Shown here in pieces: positions 51,029-59,627 of a stretch of DNA of 64,000 nt (position 1 is its first letter; each line of letters starts with the position of its first letter). Origin of the DNA: Saccharothrix deserti (GTDB taxonomy: Bacteria; Actinomycetota; Actinomycetes; Mycobacteriales; Pseudonocardiaceae); the NCBI RefSeq assembly GCF_009769385.1, contig NZ_VKAB01000045.1, positions 1 through 64,000 on the forward strand, read 5' to 3'. The position numbers were made by a program, and so were the translations under genes. The notes under the pieces were generated by a model that was not told the origin of the DNA, made no database searches, and saw nothing but the letters and a program-made list of their open reading frames with translations.

Positions 51029-51647
51029 GTCGTAGTTCCCCTCGGTGTGGTGAGACCCGCGGCGACGATGTCGACCAGCAGGTCGATGATCCTGGGGTGG
51101 ATGGCCGGGTCGCCGAGCCGGTCGGCGAACATCGGCACCAGCAGGACGGTCTGCAGCACGCCGATGACGACGGCCGGTTCGACGTCCACCAGCTCACCTG
51201 CGCGCTGCCTGTCGGCCACGAACTCCGACAGCGCGCTGACCGGGTTGTCCGCCAACGCGGTGACCCGTGCGGGGTCGAGCTTCCCGGCGACGGCACGCAT
51301 CTCGTCGGGGTGGCTCGTCAGCCTGCTCCACAGTGGATTGGTGGTCAGCTCGTGCAGTGTGGCGCGCAGGAACCGGCGCAGGCCGTCGCGCGTGTCGGTG
51401 CCCGCCAGCAGGGCGTCGTCCACGACCCGCTGCTTCACGCCGGCTGTCTGGCGGAGCATCAGTTCCAGGTAGAGAGCCTCTTTGGAGTCGAAGAAGACGT
51501 AGAAGCTGCTCTTCGCGACACCGGTGGGCGCCATCAGCTCGTCCAGCGTGGTCTTGCGCAGGCCCGCAGTGGTGAACAGCCGGTGGCCGGTGTCCAGCAG
51601 CAGCGTGGTGATGCGGGCTTTCTCCTCGGCCGAGAACGCGGGCGGCA
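51025..51647 (-). CDS. TetR-family repressor
   Basis: 207 aa; ATG at 51647 after GGAGAAGG. The N-terminal HTH (ITTLLLDTGHRLFTTAGLRK then TTLDELMAPTGVAKSSFYVF) is typical of TetR, with the F-x-x-K-E-x-L continuation (FFDSKEALYLEL). The C-terminal ligand domain is helical. It probably represses itself and the monooxygenase; the palindrome at 51698-51720, 51 nt upstream of the start, is the likely operator. Confidence 0.92.
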
Positions 51648-51984
51648 TGACCTTCTCCTCTACTTGCGGCAGGCCCTCGCCCACCGCTGAAACCATAAAA
51701 ACAGATCAGAAATTTGTTTTCAAGCGGTCTCGACCCATCGGCACATCAAGATCGCGTAAGGAACTGCGATACAGGGTCCGTTGGTACAGCCGATCCGGTT
51801 ACCGTCGCCGCGGTGGCCGTGGGGGCATGCCCCGTGGGGACACGGGTGATCGAGTCCGCCACGACGGGCGCCCGGCAACGTTGGGACACAGCCCAGCGTG
51901 ACTGCGACCGGTCGCAGACAGCCACATCGTGTTCCTGTCAACCTGGGCCGCACCCGGCCGAACCGAAACCTAGGCTGCGCTCAG
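51648..51984. other. Divergent intergenic region
   Basis: 337 bases between the TetR operon and the APC transporter. It holds the TetR operator candidate and, at the far end, TAGGCT (51971-51976) 8 nt before the transporter ATG, a possible -10 box for a leaderless message. No gene is seen. Confidence 0.4.
51698..51720. promoter_or_regulatory. Probable TetR operator
   Basis: AAAACAGAT (51698-51706), a 5-nt spacer and ATTTGTTTT (51712-51720) form an inverted repeat with one mismatch in nine. This AT-rich palindrome stands out in the GC-rich surroundings and has the size of a TetR dimer site. Confidence 0.6.
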
Positions 51985-53997
51985 ATGCCCAAGCTCGCGA
52001 CCGTCACCAAGCGGCTCTTGGTGGGTCGGCCGTTCCGCAGCGACCGCCTGTCGCACACGCTGCTGCCCAAGCGGATCGCGTTGCCGGTGTTCGCCTCCGA
52101 CCCGATGTCGAGCGTGGCGTACGCCCCGGAGGAGATCCTGCTGGTGCTCTCGGTCGCGGGGGCGTCGGCGTACGTGTTCAGCCCGTGGATCGCGCTGCTG
52201 GTCGCAGTGGTGATGGCCGCCGTGGTGGCGTCCTACCGGCAGAACGTGCGCACGTACACCTCGGGTGGTGGCGACTACGAGGTGGCGACGGTCAACCACG
52301 GGCCCCGGTGGGGCCTGGTGGTGGGCAGTGCCCTGCTCGTCGACTACGTGCTGACGGTGGCGGTGTCGATCGCCTCCGCCGCGGCCAACATCGGCTCGGC
52401 GGTGCCGTTCGTGGCTTCCCACAAGGTCGAGTTCGCGGTCGGCGCCATCGTGGTGCTCACCGCGATGAACCTGCGGGGTGTGCGGGAGTCCGGCACCGCG
52501 TTCGCCATTCCGACTTACGCCTTCGTCGTGGGCATCCTCGCCATGATCGGGTGGTCACTGGTGCGGGTGTACGTGTTGGGAGAGGACGTGCGGGCGGAGA
52601 GCGCCGACTTCCACCTCGTGGAGGAGCACGGGAACCTGGCCGGCCTCGGCTTCGCCTTCCTGATCCTGCGCGCGTTCTCCTCCGGCAGCGCGGCGTTGAC
52701 CGGGGTGGAGGCGATCAGCAACGGCGTGCCGGCGTTCCGCAAGCCGAAGGGGCGCAACGCCGCCACCACCCTGCTGATGATGGGCGTGCTCGCCATCACG
52801 ATGTTCCTCGGCCTGATCATGCTGGCCCGGCTCACCGGGGCCCAGGTCGCCGAGGATCCCGCGCACCAACTGATCGGCGCGCCCGCGGGCTACGAGCAGA
52901 AGACCCTGGTCGCGCAACTGGCCAACGCCGTGTTCGCCGGATTCACCCCGGCGACCTGGTACGTCATCTTCTTCACCGGCCTGATCCTGGTGCTGGCCGC
53001 GAACACCGCGTTCAACGGGTTCCCGGTGCTCGGCTCGATCCTGGCCCAGGACCGCTACTTGCCGCGTCAGCTGCACACCCGCGGCGACCGGCTGGTGTTC
53101 TCCAACGGCATCGTCTTCCTCGCCGGGTTCGCCATCGTCCTGGTGGTGGCGTTCGACGCCGAGGTCACCCGGCTGATCCAGCTCTACATCGTCGGTGTCT
53201 TCATGTCGTTCGTGATCAGCCAGAGCGGCATGATCCGCCACTGGACCCGACTGCTGCGCACCGAAACCGACCCCGCCACCCGGCGCCGCATGCGCCGCTC
53301 CCAGGCGGTCAACGCCTTCGGCTTCGCCATGACCGCCCTGGTGCTGGTGGTCATCCTGATCACCAAGTTCACCCAGGGAGCCTGGATCTCGCTGGCCGCC
53401 ATGGCCGCCATCTACGCACTGATGAGCGCGATCCGCCGCCACTACCAGCGGGTCAGCGACGAACTCCAGGAGGACGACGACGACCCGCCGGTCAGGATGC
53501 CGTCGCGCAACCACGCGATCGTGCTGGTGTCGAAACTGCACCGACCCACCAAACGGGCACTGGCCTACGCCAAGGCGGTGCGACCGGACCGGCTCGAAGC
53601 CGTCACGGTCAACGTCGACGACCAGGACACCCGGGAACTCGTCGCCCTGTGGCACAAGCAGAACTTCTCCGTTCCGCTCAAGGTCATCGAGTCGCCCTAC
53701 CGCGAGATCACCAGGCCGGTCCTCGACTACGTCAAGCGGATCCGCTCCGACAACCCACGCGACGTGGTCACCGTGTTCATCCCCGAGTACGTCGTCGGAC
53801 GCTGGTGGGAACAACTCCTGCACAACCAGAGCGCCCTGCGACTCAAAGGCCGGCTCCTGTTCCAACCAGGCGTCATGGTCACCAGCGTCCCCTGGCAACT
53901 CGCCTCCTCGGCCAAAGTCCACGACCGCCCCGCACTGGCACCGGGCGCGATCCGCCGCGGCCTCCACACCGGCGACGGCGACCAGCGCGAACGGTGA
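51985..53997 (+). CDS. APC-superfamily amino acid permease
   Basis: 670 aa; ATG at 51985. Eleven to twelve membrane segments at residues about 35-490, opening with LPVFASDPMSSVAYAPEEIL (the unwound first helix of APC proteins) and TSGGGDYEVATVNHGPRWGL, NLRGVRESGTAFAIPTYAFV. The C-terminal about 180 residues are a soluble USP-like domain (NHAIVLVSKLHRPTKRALAY then KAVRPDRLEAVTVNVDD), found in a family of cation/amino-acid transporters of actinomycetes. Substrate unknown. Monocistronic apart from a possible small overlapping gene downstream. Confidence 0.9.
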   Translation: MPKLATVTKRLLVGRPFRSDRLSHTLLPKRIALPVFASDPMSSVAYAPEEILLVLSVAGASAYVFSPWIALLVAVVMAAVVASYRQNVRTYTSGGGDYEVATVNHGPRWGLVVGSALLVDYVLTVAVSIASAAANIGSAVPFVASHKVEFAVGAIVVLTAMNLRGVRESGTAFAIPTYAFVVGILAMIGWSLVRVYVLGEDVRAESADFHLVEEHGNLAGLGFAFLILRAFSSGSAALTGVEAISNGVPAFRKPKGRNAATTLLMMGVLAITMFLGLIMLARLTGAQVAEDPAHQLIGAPAGYEQKTLVAQLANAVFAGFTPATWYVIFFTGLILVLAANTAFNGFPVLGSILAQDRYLPRQLHTRGDRLVFSNGIVFLAGFAIVLVVAFDAEVTRLIQLYIVGVFMSFVISQSGMIRHWTRLLRTETDPATRRRMRRSQAVNAFGFAMTALVLVVILITKFTQGAWISLAAMAAIYALMSAIRRHYQRVSDELQEDDDDPPVRMPSRNHAIVLVSKLHRPTKRALAYAKAVRPDRLEAVTVNVDDQDTRELVALWHKQNFSVPLKVIESPYREITRPVLDYVKRIRSDNPRDVVTVFIPEYVVGRWWEQLLHNQSALRLKGRLLFQPGVMVTSVPWQLASSAKVHDRPALAPGAIRRGLHTGDGDQRER

Positions 53998-54209
53998 CCG
54001 CCAAGGCGTGGCCGGGACTGCTCGGTCGCGTCGAACTCGACGACCGATGCCGCCCGGCACAGTTGCTCGACTGCGTACGACTGCACGTCGAGGACGCATG
54101 CGCTCGGCTCGCCGAGTTCGAGCAATGTTGCGCCGGCTACATCAGAGCCCGACGAGGTTGGCCCGTGATCTGGCGCCTGGCCGGTACATGCGTCGACCCT
54201 ACGCAGTGA
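53994..54209 (+). CDS. Possible small protein overlapping the APC gene
   Basis: 71 aa from a GTG at 53994 that overlaps the transporter stop (GTGA). Sequence VTAKAWPGLLGRVELDDRCR, AQLLDCVRLHVEDACARLAE, FEQCCAGYIRARRGW has ordinary composition with five Cys, but no recognised family. The GTGA coupling is the main argument for it being real. Confidence 0.35.
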   Translation: MTAKAWPGLLGRVELDDRCRPAQLLDCVRLHVEDACARLAEFEQCCAGYIRARRGWPVIWRLAGTCVDPTQ

Positions 54210-54509
54210 TCCAGCCACTGCCGAGCGACGATGTCAGCCAGGCCGTCGCAGCCGTCACCACACCGGCGGACCGGCTCATCCTCGCCCTGGCCCGCCATCC
54301 ACGCCGCTCGACCGAGAACGATGCGAGCTCCAGCTGGACGACGTCGACCTCGGTGACCGGCGCCTCGGCCTGGCCGGGCACGCGCGATCGCTGGACGAGT
54401 TCACCTACCACGCTCAGGCGGGGTATGGATGTTCATCTCGATGCGGACGGGGTGCCCATGCCGGGGCCGGTGATCAGGGGCCGCCACCGGCATGGCCTCC
54501 GGCCGCAAA
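54210..54509. other. No gene supported
   Basis: A 300-base stretch with frame-broken fragments only. Confidence 0.3.
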
Positions 54510-54716
54510 CTACTGTGACGGCTTTCGCAGCACCTTGTCGCCAAGCCTGGCGATGACCTCGGCCACCCGGGCCGGTGCGAGGTTGTTCGCCGCGTGGCCT
54601 TGGCGGCGCAGCCGCACGCGTTCGGTGTTCGGCATGGCGCGTTCCAGCGCATCCAGCCGTTCGCCCAGGTGTGCCGGGCTCCGTGCCCGGGTTTCCGGCA
54701 GTCATAGCGACCTGCG
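54510..54716 (-). pseudogene. Unidentified C-terminal remnant
   Basis: The minus strand reads LPETRARSPAHLGERLDALE, RAMPNTERVRLRRQGHAANN, LAPARVAEVIARLGDKVLRK and stops. The regular amphipathic pattern looks like real protein, but a TGA stands directly before LPETR and no start codon is available. I cannot name the family. Confidence 0.35.
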
Positions 54717-54753
54717 CGTTCGGACACCATGAGTCGCGTGTTCGGGCAGGGTG

Positions 54754-55137
54754 CTAGCCGCCGTCCCGGTAGGCGTGCAGCACGGCCTGCACCGCGTCGT
54801 GCGAGTTCACCCCGAGCGCCCTCGCGGCCAGCACGTATTGGGTCGCCGCGTCGTCGAGGGCTGTGGCGACGTCGGTCTCCGGCTGGGGGACGGCGGCGAC
54901 GACGGTGCCCGCACGCCTGGCGGTGTGCAGGAGTCCGGCCGTCTCCAGCTCGCGGTACACCCGCGCCACCGTCCCGACCGACAGTCCGAGATCACGTGCC
55001 AGTTGTCGGATCGACGGCAAGGGCGCGCCCACCGGCAGTTCGCCGACCCGCATCAGGTGCAGGAGCTGGTCACGCACCTGCCGCCAGGGCGCCACACCGC
55101 TGTCGGGATCGACCAGGATGCGGGTCGTCCCGCTCAC
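54754..55137 (-). CDS. GntR-family (YtrA-type) repressor
   Basis: 127 aa; GTG at 55137 overlapping the upstream gene's stop (GTGA). The winged-helix domain reads APWRQVRDQLLHLMRVGELP, GAPLPSIRQLARDLGLSVGT and VARVYRELETAGLLHTARRA, followed by a short helical C-terminus without a large ligand domain, as in the YtrA subgroup. YtrA proteins repress their own operon, usually a membrane or ABC transporter system. A perfect palindrome lies at the operon start (56040-56063). Confidence 0.9.
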   Translation of the reverse strand: MSGTTRILVDPDSGVAPWRQVRDQLLHLMRVGELPVGAPLPSIRQLARDLGLSVGTVARVYRELETAGLLHTARRAGTVVAAVPQPETDVATALDDAATQYVLAARALGVNSHDAVQAVLHAYRDGG

Positions 55138-56030
55138 TCGGCGGTCCGCCGGGCGGAGGGGTTGGCCACAAAGATCCAGCCCAGCACCGCGACCAAGAAC
55201 ACCAACGGCCCCACGAGGTTGACGAACGACGTGTACTCCAGCCAGCCGGGCATCGGCGACGAGGGCGGTCTCAACCCCGCCGTGCCGCGCAGCAGGCCGA
55301 GGTAGTTGTTCACGGGCAGGACCATCGAACCCATCCACGCGATGCCGATACCGACTGCCACCCTCGCGCTCCGCCTGCGCAGCGCGGCGTCCACCAAGGG
55401 ATCGGCGACCGAGCCGCGTCGCACCGCCAGCCGCACCACACCCAGGACCGCGACCAGCCCCAACACCACTCCGATCAGCACGATCCAGCCCACCGGCTGG
55501 GCCATCTCGGCGCGGTACCGGTCGGACACCGACGACAGGACGTCGTCAGCTTGCACCATGGCGACGGACCGCTCGGCCCATGGCCGGGCGAGCAGGCCGA
55601 TGACGGCGAACAGCACGGCCAATCCGCCCAAGGCGAGAAAGGTGACCATCGCCGACCTCGGCACCAGATCACGCCACCGGCGGCGGGCCAGCGTCGCGAC
55701 CCGGACACCACGCACCGGCCGCAACGCCGCGACCGCTTCCGCGAGCAACAGCGCGACGATCACCGGAGCGAGGTTGCGGACCGCGCTCGAGTCGGGGTAA
55801 GGCAGTCCCAGCATGCGCTGCCCGGCCGGGATGATCAGGAACAGCAGCGGGTAGAGCAACCGCCGGTCCCGCAGGTACCGAACTGCCTGGAGTTCCTGCT
55901 GGTCGTCGGGCTCGGGAACGCCCCAGCGCCGGAGGAACCGCCGCCCGCCCGACCGGGTCGGCCACAGCACCAGCAACACGGCGAGGCCGATAAGCCCGTT
56001 CAACAGTGCTGTACCCAACACCTCGGCCAT
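55134..56030 (-). CDS. Membrane protein controlled by the GntR regulator
   Basis: 298 aa with about six to seven membrane segments (LNGLIGLAVLLVLWPT, LLYPLLFLIIPAGQRMLGL, SAMVTFLALGGLAVLFAVIG, VGWIVLIGVVLGLVAVLGVV, LVGPLVFLVAVLGWIFVANP). Family not recognised; the pairing with a YtrA-type GntR in one operon is typical of DUF1648/DUF5808-like integral membrane proteins. The ATG at 56030 follows a G-rich Shine-Dalgarno that touches the operator palindrome, so repressor binding would block both transcription and translation start. Confidence 0.75.
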   Translation of the reverse strand: MAEVLGTALLNGLIGLAVLLVLWPTRSGGRRFLRRWGVPEPDDQQELQAVRYLRDRRLLYPLLFLIIPAGQRMLGLPYPDSSAVRNLAPVIVALLLAEAVAALRPVRGVRVATLARRRWRDLVPRSAMVTFLALGGLAVLFAVIGLLARPWAERSVAMVQADDVLSSVSDRYRAEMAQPVGWIVLIGVVLGLVAVLGVVRLAVRRGSVADPLVDAALRRRSARVAVGIGIAWMGSMVLPVNNYLGLLRGTAGLRPPSSPMPGWLEYTSFVNLVGPLVFLVAVLGWIFVANPSARRTAE

Positions 56031-56039
56031 GACGCCCCC

Positions 56040-56063
56040 TTTGTATCAACCCCTTGATACAAA
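56040..56063. promoter_or_regulatory. Perfect palindromic GntR operator
   Basis: TTTGTATCAA, CCCC, TTGATACAAA: ten-base arms without mismatch and a 4-base spacer, 9 nt upstream of the membrane-protein ATG. Size, symmetry and position fit a YtrA/GntR dimer site that autoregulates the operon. Confidence 0.8.
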
Positions 56064-57065
56064 GACTCTCATGGCCGTCAACCCACGGCCTTCGGTCGAG
56101 ACTGCTCGCAGTGGATCAAGAGCGACGGGAAGGCCCTGCCGTGCGATCCGCACAAGTACGGTCACGATCGTGGTGACGCGAGTTCGCGGGAATTCGATCC
56201 ACTGCTGAAGTCGACCTTCAGGTTGCGGCGGAGGCGGCATCGCGTCGCCGGAGGTGCACGGCCTACTGGCCGCGGTCGCCACCCGCGTCCACTCCCTGAT
56301 CACCGTCGCCCTGCAGATCCAGCCCGACCTGCCGCTTCCCTGACCCGCGCAGCCGCACCCGCGTGATGGCGTGGCGGTCCACGGGTTCGTCGACGCGCTC
56401 AACGCCCACACCGCCGGACGGGAGACCGTCGACAGCACGTCCAACGGATGCGCGACCAGCAGCGCCCACGGCAGCGAGTACTGCATGGCCAACCGCTTGG
56501 GCGGCATTGGCTAGGAAGACGCAGCAAGCGGGCCGGGATGGTGATCATCTGGTCGGTGATCAGCTCGACTGACGCCTGTTCTTGCGTCCAGCAGGTGCAG
56601 TCGACGAGGTTGCCGACCTCAGCAGTAGCCCGAGCGCTCCGGGACCTCCGGGGTGACGCGGGCGTGCGTAAGTGACTGGTATCGATGACCCGGAAGCCGG
56701 TGATGGCGGGCTCGTCGCCGAGTTGCTCACCCAGGCCGGTCACTGTGATGTCGGGATGAACCCACCGCTCTGGCAACAACCCCTCGACCATCGCGTTAGG
56801 AACTCCCGGTTCTCGTGACTGCCGCAGTGGTCTGTGGCCGGGTGACTGCTGTCGGATCTGTGTCAGCTGGCCACTGCTGCAGTCGCGACCGCGACCAGAA
56901 CGACGAGCATTGCTCGGCGTCAGCAGTTCGACGTTGCACGGCTGCCCGATGTCGTATCCCACCGTTCGCCGTACCGGTGCGCTCAGAACGTCTGCGGAGC
57001 GGGATCGGGATGAGGACCCGATCATGCTGATCCGGATCGCTGTGGCGAAGCGAAGGGTAAGCCGA
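56064..57065. other. One kilobase without a supported gene
   Basis: Several open frames exist on both strands, but none has convincing codon pattern, start site or family. A plus-strand piece at about 56363-56513 (DGVAVHGFVDALNAHTAGRE and CATSSAHGSEYCMANRLGGI) and a minus-strand piece at about 56560-56790 (VEGLLPERWVHPDITVTGLG) look protein-like and may be remnants. I assign no function. Confidence 0.3.
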
Positions 57066-57689
57066 TCAGGAGGCGGGCTTGCGCAGCAGTCGGACGGCCA
57101 GCGCGATGATCCAGGAGAATCCGGCGAGCAGGGCGGTGTGTTCGAGCAGACCTGCGGGGGCCGGCCGCCAGACGTCCTGGACGTCGAGGCGGTACGCGAT
57201 GCCGGCGGCGAAGGCGAAGCCGATGACGAGAGCGCCGGAGACGCGGGAGTAGGTCGCCCAGCCGCGACTGGTGCCCGTACGGGGATCCCCGATACCGGCG
57301 CGGGCGAGGACGAACGCCGCTGCGCTCAGCCCCGCGAACAGGACCAGCCCGACCAGGCCGTGCACGCGCCCGGCGACCGTGACCACGGCCGGCTGTCCGG
57401 GTGGGTAGCCCAGCGCCGGATCGGTGGGCACCAGACCGGCCGCGATCAGTGCGGCTCCGGCCGCCGCCACGAGGATCGGCCCCCACGTTGAGCCGCGGCC
57501 GTGGCGCAGTGCCTGGCGCAGTCCGGCCGCGAAGGTCATCAGCAGCAGGCCGCCTGCCACGAAGTTCAGCACTTGCAGCCAGGCGCCCTCGCCGGTGCCG
57601 AGTTGACTGGCGCCGTCAACCCAGATCAGCACGGGCATGAGCACGCCGGCTGCGACACCGCCGGCCAGTAGCGGTCTGGTGATGGCCAC
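57066..57689 (-). CDS. DUF998-type membrane protein
   Basis: 207 aa; GTG at 57689 with GGAGG 7 nt upstream. Six membrane segments (LLAGGVAAGVLMPVLIWVDG, VLNFVAGGLLLMTFAAGLRQ, GPILVAAAGAALIAAGLVPT, HGLVGLVLFAGLSAAAFVLA and others). The loop GLVPTDPALGYPPGQP matches the 'F-x-x-DPxxGYPPG' signature of DUF998 proteins. Function unknown. Divergent from the GbsR/MarR-like regulator, with an inverted repeat between them, so it is a likely target of that regulator. Confidence 0.75.
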   Translation of the reverse strand: MAITRPLLAGGVAAGVLMPVLIWVDGASQLGTGEGAWLQVLNFVAGGLLLMTFAAGLRQALRHGRGSTWGPILVAAAGAALIAAGLVPTDPALGYPPGQPAVVTVAGRVHGLVGLVLFAGLSAAAFVLARAGIGDPRTGTSRGWATYSRVSGALVIGFAFAAGIAYRLDVQDVWRPAPAGLLEHTALLAGFSWIIALAVRLLRKPAS

Positions 57690-57794
57690 TGAAGATCCTC
57701 CTTGCTCTCCGCGACCGCGGGGTCGTGGGCCGACCAGACTTCCCGGCTCTCCGATGTCGCGCCCAGAGGGCGCCCTCGCTCGTACGATACATGC

Positions 57795-57823
57795 ATTACA
57801 GTATTTGCTGAAACGGCTGTAAT
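57795..57823. promoter_or_regulatory. Inverted repeat in the divergent promoter (likely operator)
   Basis: ATTACAG (57795-57801) and CTGTAAT (57817-57823) are separated by 15 bases, between the divergent DUF998 and regulator genes and just upstream of the regulator's GGAGGG. Likely binding site of the GbsR-like dimer. Confidence 0.5.
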
Positions 57824-57838
57824 TGGAGGGCTCGGGGC

Positions 57839-58303
57839 ATGAACGAACAGGAACGGCTGCTGGAGTGGGTGGAACGCGTGGCCATGTACCTGGCGCGCGA
57901 CGGCGTGCCGCCGATCGCCGGGCGGGTGCTGGGGTGGCTGATGGTCTGCGATCCGCCGGAGCAGACTCCCGCGCAGATCAGCGCCGCGATCAGTGCCAGC
58001 CGCGCGTCCCTGACCTCGAACCTGCGGCTGCTGACGAGCATGGGTTTCCTCACCTGGCGGACCCGGCCGGGTGAGCGCACCGGCTACTACCGGATGGCCG
58101 ACGAGGCGTGGTCGGCGGTGGTGCGCCAACAGATCGCCGGGATCACCTCGTTCCTCGACATCACCCGCGAGGGCCTGGACCTGGTCGGCCCGGACGACGA
58201 CCGTTCCAAGCGCATCCGCCAGGCGCACACCACCTTCGAGTGGATGGCCGACATCTTCGACAACGCACCGCCCCTACGCTCCGATGGGGAGGGGACGTCG
58301 TGA
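57839..58303 (+). CDS. GbsR/MarR-like transcriptional regulator
   Basis: 154 aa; ATG at 57839 after GGAGGG. MARDGVPPIAGRVLGWLMVC-type N-terminus (here YLARDGVPPIAGRVLGWLMV), then the winged helix PAQISAAISASRASLTSNLR, LLTSMGFLTWRTRPGERTGY. This pattern (PPIAGRVxGWLL) is characteristic of GbsR/MarR regulators. The stop overlaps the monooxygenase GTG by 4 nt, giving a regulator-enzyme operon like the TetR module at 51 kb. Confidence 0.88.
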   Translation: MNEQERLLEWVERVAMYLARDGVPPIAGRVLGWLMVCDPPEQTPAQISAAISASRASLTSNLRLLTSMGFLTWRTRPGERTGYYRMADEAWSAVVRQQIAGITSFLDITREGLDLVGPDDDRSKRIRQAHTTFEWMADIFDNAPPLRSDGEGTS

Positions 58304-59445
58304 CCCGAGAGGCCATCGTGATCGGAGGCGGCATCGGCGGTCTGGCCGCCGCGCTGGCGCTGCGCCGCATCGGCTGGCACGCGACCGTCCTGGAGCGGGC
58401 CCCGGTACTGACCGAGATCGGCGCGGGCATGTCCCAGGCCCCGAACGCCATGCGCGCGCTGGACGCGCTCGGTGTCGGCGAGCAGGCCCGATCGGCCGGG
58501 GTGCCCACTCACGCCTCCGGCAACCTGCGCACACCCGACGGCCGCTACCTGCAACGCGCCCGTCCCGGCGACGCGACCGCGATGCTCGCCTTCCACCGCG
58601 CCGACCTGCACCGAGTACTGCTGGAAGCGACGCCCGACAGCTGGGTGCACACGGGCGCGGAGGTGACCGACCTGCGGCCGGAGTCGGAACGGGTGACCGT
58701 CGGATTCGACGGCGGCGAGCTGACCGCCGATCTGGTCGTCGCCGCCGACGGCATCCGCAGCACTGCCCGCCGGCTGCTGTGGCCGACCGCGCCGCCACCG
58801 CGTTTCCTCGGCCGCACCGCCTGGCTGGGCATCGCCGAGGTCGCCGACCTGCCCGGCAGCATCACCCTCGGCCCGGGCGGCTACTTCCTCATTCACCCCG
58901 TCGGGCGTGGTCGCGCGTACTGGGCCTACGTCACCACCGCCGAACGGCCGGGCATCCGCTACGAGCAGGAGAAGGCCGAACTTACCCGCCGCGTCGGAAC
59001 CTGGCACGACCCGATCCCGCAGCTGATCGACGCCACGCCGCCCGAGGCGGTGATCCACATCGACATCCACGACCTCGACCGCCTGCCGACCTACGTCAAG
59101 GGCCGGGTGGCGTTGCTCGGCGATGCCGCGCACGCGATGAGCCCCGATCGCGGCCAAGGCGCCGGGCAGTCCATCGAAGACGCCGTCGTGCTCGCCGCCG
59201 GACTAACGCGTGAGTCCACTGTGGGTGCCGCGTTGCGCCGCTACGACACCGAACGCCGGCCACGCACCCAAGCGACAGCTCGCGGCGCCCGCAAGGACGG
59301 CCACCGGACCACGTCCAGGGCCGCTCACCGGGCGATGGTCACCATGATCCGGATGATGCCCGCATCCCTGTGGCGCAAAGGCATCGCAGCCGACGCCAAC
59401 CCCACCTGGCGATGGCAGCCCCCGACCCTGCCCACCCGCAGCTGA
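58300..59445 (+). CDS. FAD-dependent monooxygenase (PHBH-like) 2
   Basis: 381 aa; GTG at 58300. ADP-binding AIVIGGGIGGLAAALALRRI then HATVLERAP, DG motif VVAADGIRSTARRLLWP, GD motif RVALLGDAAHAMSPDRGQGA, then GQSIEDAVVLAAGL. All group A hydroxylase signatures are intact. Substrate probably aromatic (salicylate, polyketide or antibiotic). Only the flavin-binding folds are shared with the other monooxygenase at 49871; they are not close copies. Confidence 0.9.
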   Translation: MTREAIVIGGGIGGLAAALALRRIGWHATVLERAPVLTEIGAGMSQAPNAMRALDALGVGEQARSAGVPTHASGNLRTPDGRYLQRARPGDATAMLAFHRADLHRVLLEATPDSWVHTGAEVTDLRPESERVTVGFDGGELTADLVVAADGIRSTARRLLWPTAPPPRFLGRTAWLGIAEVADLPGSITLGPGGYFLIHPVGRGRAYWAYVTTAERPGIRYEQEKAELTRRVGTWHDPIPQLIDATPPEAVIHIDIHDLDRLPTYVKGRVALLGDAAHAMSPDRGQGAGQSIEDAVVLAAGLTRESTVGAALRRYDTERRPRTQATARGARKDGHRTTSRAAHRAMVTMIRMMPASLWRKGIAADANPTWRWQPPTLPTRS

Positions 59446-59627
59446 CGGAACCTGCTTTCACACCGCAGACCGCCGCATACCCGCGCGCCGTGACGCGGTG
59501 ACCGTGCCGACCAGGCCGCCCGGTGCACCGTGTGGAGATTTCGGACCGAGGGGTGCCGCTGCGTCCGTTGCCAACCGTTCGGGTGCGACGCCCCACATGT
59601 GGCCGGCCGTTTGCGAGACTCACCCCC

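Noticed and set aside
51714..54209. An 831-codon frame covering the APC transporter in another phase
   Set aside because: Shadow of the transporter; only its last 71 codons, beyond the transporter stop, are kept as a weak candidate.
56399..57025. A 208-codon minus-strand frame between the GntR operon and DUF998
   Set aside because: No ribosome-binding site, uneven composition and no family; treated as non-coding or remnant.
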